DNA of 64,000 bases from Roseiarcus sp963781895 (GCA_963781895.1 CAWAIM010000053.1:132373-196372), one strand, 5' to 3'. Numbered from the stretch's first letter, positions 1 to 8,967 are shown. Notes: a model not told the origin generated them from the letters alone. Numbers and translations are program-made.

Positions 1-482
1 CCCGACCGGGAAACAATCGCCGCCCCGCTGGACTCCGCCGCCCGCATTGAGCCGTCGGTTCGGAGGAGGGGCCCTCTCCTGGACCATGCTTGCCTCGCTT
101 CGCCCCGCGGTCGCGGAGCGCTCGATTGAGACTGGGAGAATAGCATGCTTTTCGGAAATCAGAAAGAAGATGCCGGCGGACGTCTCGATTTTGCTTCGGC
201 GCCGCATCGACCGTCATCGCGTCCATAGACTTGATCCCGCCGTCCACCCGATGCGGCCGGCTGCGCCGCGTCTCTACAGAATTATGAGGAACGATTATAT
301 TTCAAATAATTATGAAGAACGCTTATATGATTTAATTACGATGGGCTATCCTGCGGGTGGGCGTGGACGGCCGGGGAGGGCTAGCGCTTTGAGATCGCCT
401 GCTGCGCGCCCCTCGAACTCAATCACGTCTTGACTTATGTGAATTCGGGCGCATTCTTGCATCCTTGCCGACGCCGCCGTCC
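1..482. other. Left-edge non-coding stretch with AT-rich direct repeat
   Basis: I see no convincing gene here. The stretch is GC-rich except for an AT-rich island at about 280-340, which contains a 21-base imperfect direct repeat (280-300 and 308-328, two mismatches). The reading frame that crosses it has no recognisable protein character. The island lies about 155 bases upstream of the first TIR gene and may belong to its control region. Confidence 0.5.
280..328. repeat. Imperfect 21-bp direct repeat upstream of TIR gene
   Basis: Two copies of a 21-base unit beginning AATTATGA and ending TTATAT lie at 280-300 and 308-328. They start 28 bases apart and differ at two positions (G/A and A/C). 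They fill an AT-rich island in otherwise GC-rich DNA. Direct repeats with this spacing often bind tandem regulator dimers, but no known operator is recognised, so the regulatory role is inference. Confidence 0.5.
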
Positions 483-1850
483 ATGCCGAGCGCTTCGACC
501 CAGCCGGTCATCTTCATCAGCTACGCTCAGGCGGACGAGCCTGAACAGGCGGTCGAGGGCGAAGTCAGGTGGCTTTCGTTCGTGATCGACTGTCTCCGGG
601 CAGCCTTGAAACCCGGGGCGGCCGATATCTGGACCGAGCCTCTGATTCGCGGCGCCGATTGGGACCCGGATATCGAGTCCAAACTGCGCGCCTGCGACAT
701 TTTCGTCCTGCTCGTCTCGCCTCATTCGCTGTCGTCCGACACGACCGCCGGCAAGGAAATCGCGCTCGTTCGAGAGCGCCAGGCGAATGGCGAGGGCGTT
801 CAATTCTTTCCCCTGCTGCTGACGCCGACTCCCAAGAGCGCGCTTAAGGCGGCACGCGAAAAGAACCTGCGACCGCGAGGCGGCAAGCCGTTTTCCGACT
901 ATCCCCCCGGTGACCGCTATCGGCGGATGTCGAAGGCGGCGGACGAAATCTCGCAAATCGCGGCGCAGATCGCGGCGCGCGGAAACGGGCCGCCACTGGC
1001 GCTGGCGGCCCCGTTTTTGCCCCCGCTTGCGCCTGACGGCCAGCGTGGAACGGACCTCGAGCTCGACGACCGAAACACGCTCGAGGGCTGGCTGAAGGCG
1101 GAAGGTCCCGACGTCGTCGTCGCGATCGCGGCGCGCGCGGCGTTGCGGGTCGCGCCGTTGGTGGCTCGAGCGGGGCGCAAAACGATGAACGCGAAAGACG
1201 TCTCCGCATTTCTGGTGTTGACCGGGGCGGCGTTCCGGGCCAACGCGCTGGCGCGGGTCGCCGCGAAATATCCGGCCCGCGCCAACGAGTTGCACGCGGC
1301 CGCCTGCGCCGCCGCGGCCCGCGTCGCCGCCGCCCGCGCCGCCGCCCGCGCCGCCTCAGCCAACGCGACCGCCCTTCTTGCGGTCGCCGCGGCGCTGGCC
1401 GCGGCGCTCGCCGCCGCCGACGCCGCCGCCCGCGCCGCCCCCTCCGCCGCGCCCCTCGCCGGCCCCTTCGCCGCGCCAGTCGCGGCCCCTTTCGCCGCCA
1501 CCGCCCGCGCCGCCCCCTTCGTCGCCGCGATCGCCGCCGCCGATGCGGCCGTCCGGATGGAAATTCGCTCCGACGCCTTGGCGCTGCTGGAGGTGGGCGC
1601 GTACAAGCTGGCCGACTTGCGCCTCTGGTCGCATGGCCGCCCGGACTGGGCGGAGGACGGCTGGGAGGAACTCAAAGCGGCGCTCCCCGAGGATGAAGAC
1701 TGGGACGTCTGGATCGACTGGTACGAAGATCGTTTGCGCGGCCGATCGCGCGGCGAGGCTTATGAACTCACGTTCGCCAGCGTGCCGCTGGACGTCTGGG
1801 ACCAGGGTCCGGCGGCGGCGAACGCATGGATCCGCGAGCATCTGCCGTGA
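483..1850 (+). CDS. TIR-domain protein with alanine-rich middle (intact paralogue)
   Basis: The N-terminal ~140 residues form a TIR domain: FISYA with a following D (strand A and box 1), then DIWTE, then the CDIFVLLVSP core and a KEIALVRER helix. The Glu of KEI sits where TIR NADases carry their catalytic Glu, so NAD-cleaving activity is possible but unproven. Next come a helical segment with ARAALRVAP, a ~100-residue alanine-rich tract encoded by GCC/GCG triplets, and a ~95-residue C-terminal module rich in Trp/Asp (DWDVWIDWYEDRL and WDQGPAAANAWI). I recall similar tails in rhizobial hypothetical proteins. ATG 483 is chosen over TTG 465 because it aligns with the start of the neighbouring paralogue at 2069. 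No clear ribosome site is visible. TIR proteins often act in phage defence or NAD signalling; the role here is open. Confidence 0.8.
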   Translation: MPSASTQPVIFISYAQADEPEQAVEGEVRWLSFVIDCLRAALKPGAADIWTEPLIRGADWDPDIESKLRACDIFVLLVSPHSLSSDTTAGKEIALVRERQANGEGVQFFPLLLTPTPKSALKAAREKNLRPRGGKPFSDYPPGDRYRRMSKAADEISQIAAQIAARGNGPPLALAAPFLPPLAPDGQRGTDLELDDRNTLEGWLKAEGPDVVVAIAARAALRVAPLVARAGRKTMNAKDVSAFLVLTGAAFRANALARVAAKYPARANELHAAACAAAARVAAARAAARAASANATALLAVAAALAAALAAADAAARAAPSAAPLAGPFAAPVAAPFAATARAAPFVAAIAAADAAVRMEIRSDALALLEVGAYKLADLRLWSHGRPDWAEDGWEELKAALPEDEDWDVWIDWYEDRLRGRSRGEAYELTFASVPLDVWDQGPAAANAWIREHLP

Positions 1851-2068
1851 ATATTGGGCGGCCAGGCCGGCAGGACCGTCCCAGGCCGCCGCCCCAACGG
1901 GCGTCAACACGGAATTCCGCCTGCTCGCCGGTCAGGCCCTGGCGGCGGCCGGGGCGTCATCGCGCCGTCGCCGGTCACGAAGCCGCCAAGACCTCGCTTC
2001 CACTTAAATGTCCCCTTGACCTGCGTGAAATCCGGCGCAAGCTCGCGATATCCTAACGCCCGTGCGCC

Positions 2069-3464
2069 ATGTCTGCTCGTCGCCAGCCAATCGTCGTCAT
2101 CAGCTACGCCCGTGAGGACGAGCCCGAGAATCCCGCCGCGGGCGAGGTCCAATGGCTTTCCTTCGTGACCGACCATCTTCGGCCGGCGAAGGAAACCGGC
2201 GCGTTCGATATCTGGACCGATGAGATCGCGCCAGGCGCGCAGGATCGGGACGCAGAAGGAGAGCGGAAGCTGCGCGCCTGCGACATCTTCGTCCTGCTCG
2301 TCTCGCCCCGTTCGCTGTCGTCCGGCGTCGCGGGCGAGGCGATCGCGATCATCCGCGAGCGCCAGGCCGAGGGCGAGGGCGTTTGTTTCTATCCCTTGTT
2401 GATGACGCCGACGCCCGAGACCGCGCTCGAAGCGGCGCGCGATCGAAACCTGCGGCCGCGCGACGGCAGACCGTTCTCGATCTGTTCAGAGCGGGAGCGG
2501 ACCCGGCAGATGCTGGACGTGGCCGACGAAATCGTGGAGATCGCGACCCGGATGCGGGGGACGGGGAAATGGCGGTCTCGATCGCAGCGGCTCTCGCCGG
2601 CGCTGCTCGCGCGGCAGACGTCGCCGCCGCTGCGCCTCGCCGCCGATCGCGCCGTCGCGTACAGCCCAGGCGAGCAAAATCCGCTGGAGGCCTGGCTCGG
2701 GGAGCTAAGCCCCAAAGACGTGGTCGCGATCGCCGTGCGGGCGGCGCTTCGGGGGGCGTCGCTGGCGATTCGAATGAAGCCCAAAGGGTCGGGCGCAAGA
2801 GACGTCGCCCCGTTCCTGGTCGTGACAGGCGCCCTTTTTCGCGCATACGCCCTGGCGCGGATCGCCGCCAAATATCCGGCCCGCGCCAATGAGTTGCACG
2901 CCGCCGCTCAAGCCGCCGCCACGCGCGTCGCCGCAGCGCCTGCCGCAGCCGCCGCGTCGGCCGGCGCCGGCTCCGCCAGCGCCGGCGGCCTCGGCGCCCT
3001 CGCAGCCGCCCTGAGCCGCCGCTCTCGCCGCCGCCGACGCCGCCGCTCCCACCGCTCCTTTGGCTTCGCCGGGCGCCACGCCCTTCGCCACGCCCGTCGT
3101 TGCCTCCTTCTGCGCCGACGCGGCAAGCTTCGTGGCTGCCGTCGCCGCCTTCGATCCGGCGGCACGGAGGGAGATTCGCGCCGACGCGTTGGCGCTGCGG
3201 GAGCTGGGGGCCGACACCCTGGCGGACTTGCCTCTGCGGTCTGAAAGCCCCCCCGACTGGAGGAAGAACGATTGGGAGAGTCTGAAAGCGGCGCTCCCGA
3301 GCGACGAAGACTGGAACGTCTGGATCGAATGGTACGAGGAGCGCTTGCGCGGCGGCTCGCGCGGCGAGGCCTATGAGCTCGTCTTCGCCAGCGCGCCGCA
3401 GGAGGTCTGGGACCAGGGCCCTGCGGCGGCGAACGCCTGGATCCGCGCGCATCTGCCGCGATGA
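2069..3464 (+). pseudogene. TIR-domain protein paralogue, broken by a one-base insertion
   Basis: This is a tandem duplicate of the TIR gene at 483. It begins MSARRQP and VVISYARED, and shares CDIFVLLVSP and the alanine-rich middle. The frame is lost at about 3014, where the A after GCC GCC CTG is extra. Removing it restores Ala-rich codons and joins the frame that runs to 3464 with the C-terminal WNVWIEWYEERL and WDQGPAAANAWI module. The repaired protein would be about 464 residues, close to its neighbour. As read, translation continues out of frame into an Arg-rich tail and stops at 3244. The position aligned with the candidate catalytic Glu of the first copy is Ala here (GEAI against GKEI). 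The break may be a real mutation, slippage in GCC-rich DNA, or a sequencing error. Confidence 0.75.
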
Positions 3465-3653
3465 CTGGTCGCCCGAGCGTTCCCGCGTCCGACCCCCGCC
3501 GCCGAGTTTTCCTTGTCTTCCCTGAGCGTGGCGTCCTGCGCCGAGCCGGCAGACTTCCTCGCGAAATTCCGTGTATTTGAGTCTTTCGCGCCGTCGCGGC
3601 TCGCCCGCGCCTCGCGCTTTTCGAATCGGTGGCTGCTCATTGGGAGACCTCTC

Positions 3654-4658
3654 GTGATTGTCGTCCACTATGTCCCCAAGCCGTCGCGCGCCGGGGAGGC
3701 GGACAACGCCATGCCGGTAGCGCGGAAAGCGTTGGAGCCGGCCGAACCCATTCCCAACGGCGCCGTCTGGATCGACATGATCGAGCCGACGGTCGCCGAG
3801 GACCAGCAGGTTCAGCAGCACCTGGGCTGCACGATCCCGACCCGCGCCGACCCGGACTTTGCCGAGCCGCCCGAGGCCCACTATGCCGAAAACGGCGTGC
3901 GCTATCTGCACGCGAGCGTCATCAGCGAGGCGGAGGGCACGCCCGACGTCGCCGGCGTCACGTTCGTCATCTGTTCCGCGACGCTGGTCACGGTGCGCTA
4001 TGACGCCAGCGATTCGTTCGAGATTTTCGGGCAGAAGCTGTGCAAGTCGTGGGGCCGGGCGCTGCAACCCGACGCGGTGGCGGTCGGCCTCGTCAACACC
4101 ATCGTCAACCGCTCCGCTCGGGCGCTGGGCCGGGTGGGCGAGAATCTGGACGGCATCGCAAGCGCCGTCTTCAGGGCGGCTGGCGACAACAGCCGCCGCA
4201 CCAAGATCTATTCCGACACCCTCGACGCCCTCGGCCGGGAGGACGAGCGGATCTCCAACCTGCGCGAAAGCCTGCTGTCGCTCGAGCGGCTGCTGTTGTT
4301 CCTGTCGGCGGAAGGGCGCGGCGAAAACGCGCCGAAACCGATGCGCGAGGCGACCAAATCGGCGCTGCGCGACCTGCAGTCGCTGGAGGAAGACGCCAGC
4401 TTCAAGGCGCAGAAGGTGCAGTTCCTGCTCGACGCCACCCTCGGCTTCATCAACCTGGCGCAAAACGACATCATCAAGCTGTTCTCGGTGCTCGCGGTCG
4501 TCTTCATGCCGCCGACCCTGATCGCCTCGATCTACGGCATGAACTTCAGGGCGATGCCAGAGCTCGAATGGCCCTTGGGCTATCCGATCGCGCTTGTTCT
4601 GATGGTGTGCGCGGCGGTCGCGCCATATCTCTTCTTTCGGTGGAAGAAATGGCTGTAA
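3654..4658 (+). CDS. corA: CorA-type divalent metal ion transporter
   Basis: The 334-residue product is a CorA-family channel for Mg2+ or related divalent ions in the inner membrane. The C-terminus carries the diagnostic YGMN signature (GMN near residue 295) between two hydrophobic helices, preceded by the long cytoplasmic stalk helix (LLDATLGFINLAQND) and followed by a basic WKKWL end. The N-terminal half is the soluble alpha/beta funnel domain. GTG 3654 is chosen because GGGAG lies seven bases upstream; the frame is open further upstream to a TTG at 3513, but that extension is not CorA-like. It lies downstream of the TIR pair and converges with the DJ-1 gene. Whether it moves Mg2+, Co2+ or Zn2+ cannot be read from the sequence. 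Confidence 0.88.
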   Translation: MIVVHYVPKPSRAGEADNAMPVARKALEPAEPIPNGAVWIDMIEPTVAEDQQVQQHLGCTIPTRADPDFAEPPEAHYAENGVRYLHASVISEAEGTPDVAGVTFVICSATLVTVRYDASDSFEIFGQKLCKSWGRALQPDAVAVGLVNTIVNRSARALGRVGENLDGIASAVFRAAGDNSRRTKIYSDTLDALGREDERISNLRESLLSLERLLLFLSAEGRGENAPKPMREATKSALRDLQSLEEDASFKAQKVQFLLDATLGFINLAQNDIIKLFSVLAVVFMPPTLIASIYGMNFRAMPELEWPLGYPIALVLMVCAAVAPYLFFRWKKWL

Positions 4659-4738
4659 CTATCTCAGAGAAAACTAAATTTATTCGACATCGATCTCTGA
4701 TCGCGCCCATTACGGCCGCGCTTGTCCGGTCCATTGTA

Positions 4739-4774
4739 CGCGCCCGCCCTGTTGGGCGAACAAGGGCGGGCGCG
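4739..4774. terminator. Bidirectional hairpin between corA and the DJ-1 gene
   Basis: A 12-bp perfect inverted repeat (4739-4750 and 4763-4774) with a 12-base loop lies between two converging genes. There is no clear T tract on either side, so it may work as a Rho-assisted or bidirectional terminator. Its position between gene ends supports that role. Confidence 0.5.
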
Positions 4775-4796
4775 CCAAGCGTCGATCCGCGCGGCC

Positions 4797-5417
4797 TCAG
4801 GCGACCTTTCGAACGGGTCCCTTGACCGTCTCGCCGTGCTGAATCGTGGTGCCCAGCACTTTCAGGCACTCGCGCATGAAGGCGGCCAATCCTGGCCAGC
4901 CTTTGCCGGATACCAGATTGCCGTCCACGCAGGCTTCGGTCGGCGCGACGTCGACGTAGACGCCGCCGGCAAGCCGGACTTCCGGCTCGCAATATTGGAG
5001 CGCCGCAACGCGGCGGCCCCTCACGACGCCATCGACGGCGATGAGCACTTGAACGCCGTGACAGATCGTGAAGATCGGCTTTCGCGCCTCATGGAAGTGT
5101 CGAACGATGTCCTGAACGCGCTGATCGATGCGAATATATTCGGGCCCGCGTCCGCCGGCGACGTAGACCGCGTCATAGTCCTCGGCCTTCACCTCGGCGA
5201 AGGTTTTGTTGAGCGTGTAGAGATGTCCAGGCTTCTCGGTGTAAGTCTGATCGCCCTCGAAATCGTGGAGGGACGTTTTGATGTTGTCGCCGGCCTTCTT
5301 GTCGGGACATACGACATGGACGCTGTGGCCCACAGCGTGCATCCCTTGTTCGAACACGAAAATCTCGTATTCTTCGCTAAATTCACCGACGAGCATCAGT
5401 ATTTTTTTGCCTGACAT
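4797..5417 (-). CDS. DJ-1/PfpI family protein
   Basis: The 206-residue product has the ThiJ/DJ-1/PfpI fold: a GEFSEEYE start with the conserved Glu, YDAVYVAGGRGPEY, and the nucleophile elbow TICHG with Cys119-His120. Members include glyoxalase III/protein deglycases, chaperones and cysteine peptidases. A general stress or carbonyl-detoxifying role is likely, but the substrate is not indicated by sequence. It is a complete single-domain protein without a signal peptide, so cytoplasmic. It lies downstream of the multicopper-oxidase-like gene on the same strand, 132 bases away, and may be cotranscribed. Confidence 0.85.
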   Translation of the reverse strand: MSGKKILMLVGEFSEEYEIFVFEQGMHAVGHSVHVVCPDKKAGDNIKTSLHDFEGDQTYTEKPGHLYTLNKTFAEVKAEDYDAVYVAGGRGPEYIRIDQRVQDIVRHFHEARKPIFTICHGVQVLIAVDGVVRGRRVAALQYCEPEVRLAGGVYVDVAPTEACVDGNLVSGKGWPGLAAFMRECLKVLGTTIQHGETVKGPVRKVA

Positions 5418-5549
5418 GGCCGCGCCTCCCTGGTAGATCGCGGCGGGGAGGGTGGCAATTCGCCGGGCCCGATGTCAATGGCGCCGAAAGAATTGCGGTT
5501 TGGGCCGGCGCGGCCCTCGGGGCTCTTACGGCCAGTTCGCGCCGGCCCT

Positions 5550-6912
5550 TCACCCGACCTGGAACCACGTCGCCACCCCTGCCGCCCGGTGCTCGGGGAT
5601 CGCCAATTCGAGCGGCCATTTGCCGGGATTGTCGGCGACGAAGGCGATATGGGCGGTGCGGCCGGGTTGGATCAGGATGGTGTCGCGCCAATAGGGCTCC
5701 CAGCCGTCGTCCATCGCATGCAAGAGCCGCGCGACATGGCCGCCGAGCCGCATCGCCTGCACGACCGCCGTCTTGTTCGCGAGCGCGAACACGGCGGGCG
5801 CGCCGCGCGGCACGATCACGGCGGGTTTCGGCGCCCAGTCGACGAAGGTCGCGCCATTGACCGCGAACGGCGCCGAGCCGCCGCCCGTCATGGCGCATTC
5901 GAAGCGTCTGGCGACTTCGAGGCCGATCTCCGCCGGCAGCAGCGGATTGGCGACGAGGCGCGGCGCGTCGGCGCGCTGGGCGACCGGCGCGCCCTCGGCG
6001 GCGATGGCGACGAACGGCCGGTCGGCTTCCCCGGCTTCGCCCTTCAGCGACAAGCCGGCGGCCGCCGGCCGGGTCGCGGGGCATGTCGAACATCAGTTCG
6101 TACCGCGCCCCCGGCCCGATCGGGAACTGGCCGCGCAGGGGCTCGAATGGTTCGCTCGGCTGGCCGTCGACGGCGACGATCAGCGATTTGGCGCCCTCGA
6201 CGCCGATCGTGGCGATGCGCGCGGTCGCGGCGTTGCCGAGCCGCAGCCGGACGCGCGCGCCCGGGCGCGCGGTCAGCTTCAACGGCGCCTCAGCGCCGTT
6301 GGCCAGGATGAGGGCGCCCCTGCGCCCGGGCCCGCGGGCGAGAACGGGATCGGCGAAGTCGTTGTTGATCTGGCCGCGCCCGTCGACGCTCCAGTCCGAC
6401 AGCACGACCGCGAGGTCCAGATCGACGTCGGGCTTGACCGCCTCCTCGACGATGATCGGCCCGAACATCCCGCGGCCCTGCTGGCCGGCGTCGGTTGAGC
6501 CGGCGTGCGGCAGATAGAGATTGAAGCCGGAATCGGGCGGCGCAAACCGGATGTCGGCGCTGCCGCCCGGCGGCAGCGGCGCCTCGGTGAGGCCGCCGTA
6601 TCCAGCGTTGGCGTTCGCGGTCCGAAGCCCGGGAAAGCTTAAGCTGGTCGGCTCGGCGAGCTTGTTGACGAGCCTGAGCTTCAGCGTTTCGCCTTTCTTG
6701 AGCCGCAAAAGCGGGCCGGGCGTCGCCCCCGCATAAGCATAGGTCGAAGCGGGCTCGGCCGGGGGCGGGGCGAGCGCGAGCCGTGACGGCGCGACTTCGA
6801 AAACGAGCGCGTCGCCGCCCGCCGGGGCGGGGGTTTCCGCGCGCCCCGGACCGATTCTCCACGCCGCCGCCGCCAATCCGCCGCCCAGCGCGGCGCGCCG
6901 GGTCAGCCGCAT
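5550..6912 (-). pseudogene. Tat-exported multicopper-oxidase-like protein, frameshifted and lacking most copper ligands
   Basis: The N-terminus is a twin-arginine signal (MRLTRRAALGGG). The body follows the three-cupredoxin layout of multicopper oxidases: TPGPLLRLKKGET, GMFGPIIVEE, then LIQPGRTAHIAF and DNPGKWPLEL near the end. The copper-binding histidines are mostly absent: the HxHG site reads LSFPGL, the YHPH site reads LYLPH, and the HCH triad reads LEL, though EHRAAG remains. This recalls copper-free members such as FtsP/SufI. The frame changes between about 6056 and 6076 as if one base were inserted: the upstream part reads to there and the downstream 5550-6053 frame carries the last domain. 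It may be a true pseudogene or a sequence error; the rest reads as conserved protein. Confidence 0.7.
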
Positions 6913-6990
6913 CGCTCGCGTCCCATTGCTGGACGTTGCGTCTGGCGCGAGACTTGCTCGGACGAGACTTGCGGCGCCGAGGACGAGACC

Positions 6991-7155
6991 TTGCGTAAGT
7001 TCATGTTGTCCCTGGGAACGGCCGCCGCCGGGCTCGCGCTGGCGCGTGTGATCTTTGCGCCGCTCTTCTTAGCCGAGCAGGCGGATCAAGCAACCGCTGT
7101 TTTGCTGGCCGGCGGTCTGTTCACCATCGCCATCGCCGCCGTCGTGCGGGACTGA
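6991..7155 (+). CDS. Small hydrophobic protein, unknown function
   Basis: A short frame of 54 codons from TTG 6991 (or 50 from ATG 7003) encodes two hydrophobic stretches (LGTAAAGLALARVIFAPLFL and AVLLAGGLFTIAIAAVV) joined by a short polar link, ending in RD. This looks like a small two-helix inner-membrane protein. A GAGGA lies about ten bases upstream of the TTG. It is divergent from the multicopper-oxidase-like gene and ends 112 bases before tRNA-Leu. No family is recognised; it may be a chance frame. Confidence 0.4.
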   Translation: MRKFMLSLGTAAAGLALARVIFAPLFLAEQADQATAVLLAGGLFTIAIAAVVRD

Positions 7156-7266
7156 ACGCCGCGCAAGACGGGCGCCCCGCGCTTGTCTTTTTCTGTGGCG
7201 CGGCGCGGACAAGCTGATATAGACCGCGCCCGAAGCGAGAGCGGCCTGGTCAGGGCGGCGCTCAAC

Positions 7267-7351
7267 GCGGGCGTGGCGGAATTGGTAGACGCGCCGGATT
7301 TAGGTTCCGGTGACGCAAGTTGTGGGGGTTCGAGTCCCTCCGCCCGCACCA
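7267..7351 (+). tRNA. tRNA-Leu (anticodon TAG)
   Basis: The 85-base gene has acceptor arms GCGGGCG and CGCCCGC, discriminator A and an encoded CCA at 7349-7351. The D arm, an anticodon loop with TAG, a variable arm of class II type and GGTTCGAGTCC in the T arm are all visible. It reads CUA leucine codons and CUN by wobble. Confidence 0.95.
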
Positions 7352-7425
7352 CAGTGACGATTTGGCGACAGCGAAAAACAGGCTAAGAGAGACCTTGGCC
7401 AAAAGACCACGAGGCGGACTGGACC

Positions 7426-8841
7426 ATGCAGGTGACCGAGACGCTGAGCCAGGGGCTCAAGCGCGAATATGACATTTCTCTTCCGGCGAGCGATCTGGCG
7501 GCCAAACTCAACGGGCAGCTTGCCGATTTGAAGGCCAAGATCCGCATCAACGGCTTCCGCCCCGGCAAGGTGCCGGTCGAACACCTGCGGCGCGTGTACG
7601 GCAGGTCGGTGATGGCCGACGTCGTGCAGGAGGCCATCGCCAGCGCGAACAAGAAGATCGTCGACGACAACGGCTTGCGCCTGGCCCGCGAGCCGAAGAT
7701 CGAACTGCCGACCGATCAGGCGGTGATCGACGCGGCGCTCGAGGCGCGCGGCGATCTCAACTTCAAGGTCGCGCTCGAGGTTTTGCCGGCGTTCGAGGTC
7801 GGCGACCTTTCCCAGATCACGCTCGAGCGGCCGGTGGCGGATGTCGAGCCCGCCGATGTGGAGGCCGCGCTCGATCGTCTGGCCGAGGAACGCCGCACCT
7901 ATGCCGACAGGCCCGAGGGGGCCAGGGCCGAGAACCACGACCGCGTCACCATCGATTTCGACGGTACGCTGAACGGCGTGCCGTTCGAGGGCGGAGAGGG
8001 CAGGGACATTCAGGTCGTGCTCGGGTCCAACACCTTCATTCCCGGCTTCGAGGATCAGCTGGCGGGAGTCGCCGCGGGCGACAGACGCACGATTCGCGCG
8101 ACCTTCCCCGAGGCCTACGCCGTGCGCGCGCTCGCCGGCCAGACCGCCGACTTCGATGTGACGGTCAAGGCCGTCGCGGCGCGCGAGGCGTTCGCGATCG
8201 ACGACGCATTCGCCAAAGGCCTCGGCTTCGAGAGTCTCGACAGGCTCAAGGAAATGATCCGCGACCGCATCGCCGCCGACTACGCTCGCGCCTCGCGCGA
8301 GAAGGTCAAGCGCCAGCTGCTCGACAAGCTCGACGCGCTCTATTCGTTCGAACTGCCGGAGGGGCTGGTCACTCAGGAGTTCGATTCGATCTGGACGCAG
8401 GTCACGCGGGAACAGCAGGCTTCCGGACGCGGATTCGCCGACGAGAACACCACCGAAGAGGCCGCCCGCGCCGACTACCGCAAGATCGCCGAACGCCGCG
8501 TGCGCCTCGGGCTCCTGCTCGCCGAAGTCGGAACCAGGGCGGAGGTGAAAGTCTCCGACGAGGAGATGACCCAGGCGCTGGTCGCCCGCGCGCGGTCCTA
8601 TCCGGGTCAGGAAAAGCAGGTCTGGGACTTCTATCGCAACAACAATCAGGCGCTCTCCGAGCTGCGCGCCCCGATCTATGAAGAGAAAGTCGTCGACCAT
8701 ATCGTCGGCTTGGCGAAGGTCGAGGACCGCAAGGTGACCAAGGAAGAACTCCTCAAACCGGCCGACGACGACCTCCCGGCGAATCCGGTCGACGACCAAC
8801 CTCCGGCCAAGCTCGCCGACGGCGAGCCGCCGCCCGCCTGA
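7426..8841 (+). CDS. tig: Trigger factor, ribosome-bound chaperone and peptidyl-prolyl isomerase
   Basis: The 471-residue protein folds nascent chains at the ribosomal exit tunnel. The ribosome-docking signature GFRPGKVP is at residues 43-50, followed by the FKBP-type isomerase domain at about 165-250 (VTIDFDGTLNG, FIPGFEDQL, AGQTADFDVTVK), then the helical substrate-cradle domain. The last ~25 residues are acidic and Pro-rich, a common tail in alphaproteobacterial trigger factors. It starts the conserved tig-clpP-clpX-lon order. An inverted repeat with four Ts follows it, suggesting partial uncoupling from clpP. Confidence 0.97.
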   Translation: MQVTETLSQGLKREYDISLPASDLAAKLNGQLADLKAKIRINGFRPGKVPVEHLRRVYGRSVMADVVQEAIASANKKIVDDNGLRLAREPKIELPTDQAVIDAALEARGDLNFKVALEVLPAFEVGDLSQITLERPVADVEPADVEAALDRLAEERRTYADRPEGARAENHDRVTIDFDGTLNGVPFEGGEGRDIQVVLGSNTFIPGFEDQLAGVAAGDRRTIRATFPEAYAVRALAGQTADFDVTVKAVAAREAFAIDDAFAKGLGFESLDRLKEMIRDRIAADYARASREKVKRQLLDKLDALYSFELPEGLVTQEFDSIWTQVTREQQASGRGFADENTTEEAARADYRKIAERRVRLGLLLAEVGTRAEVKVSDEEMTQALVARARSYPGQEKQVWDFYRNNNQALSELRAPIYEEKVVDHIVGLAKVEDRKVTKEELLKPADDDLPANPVDDQPPAKLADGEPPPA

Positions 8842-8851
8842 CCGAACGCGC

Positions 8852-8898
8852 AAGGGGCGGCGAACGCCGGCCCGAGCGCGGCGGCGCCCGCCCCTTTT
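8852..8898 (+). terminator. Possible terminator after tig
   Basis: The arms AAGGGGCGG (8852-8860) and CCGCCCCTT (8888-8896) can form a 9-bp stem, and four Ts cover 8895-8898. The loop is long and itself GC-rich, so the structure is moderate evidence only. Confidence 0.4.
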
Positions 8899-8967
8899 CG
8901 GCATGGCGGACGGCGCCTATGTTGTACTGCGGCGTCCGCCGAATAATTCCCGCGAGAGAAATGGCCT

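Noticed and set aside
47..433. 128-codon plus-strand frame at the left edge
   Set aside because: It has no protein-like pattern and contains the AT-rich direct repeat, whose 28-base spacing is not a multiple of three.
1300..1560. GCC/GCG-rich tract as a possible CRISPR or tandem DNA repeat
   Set aside because: There are no regular repeat-spacer units; it is an alanine-rich coding tract in frame.
2990..3030. Programmed frameshift in the second TIR gene
   Set aside because: No slippery heptamer or stimulatory structure is evident and the intact neighbour is read in one frame, so mutation or error is simpler.
2349..4463. 704-codon minus-strand frame across the TIR and corA genes
   Set aside because: It is Arg/Gln-rich antisense noise; both plus-strand genes have clear families.
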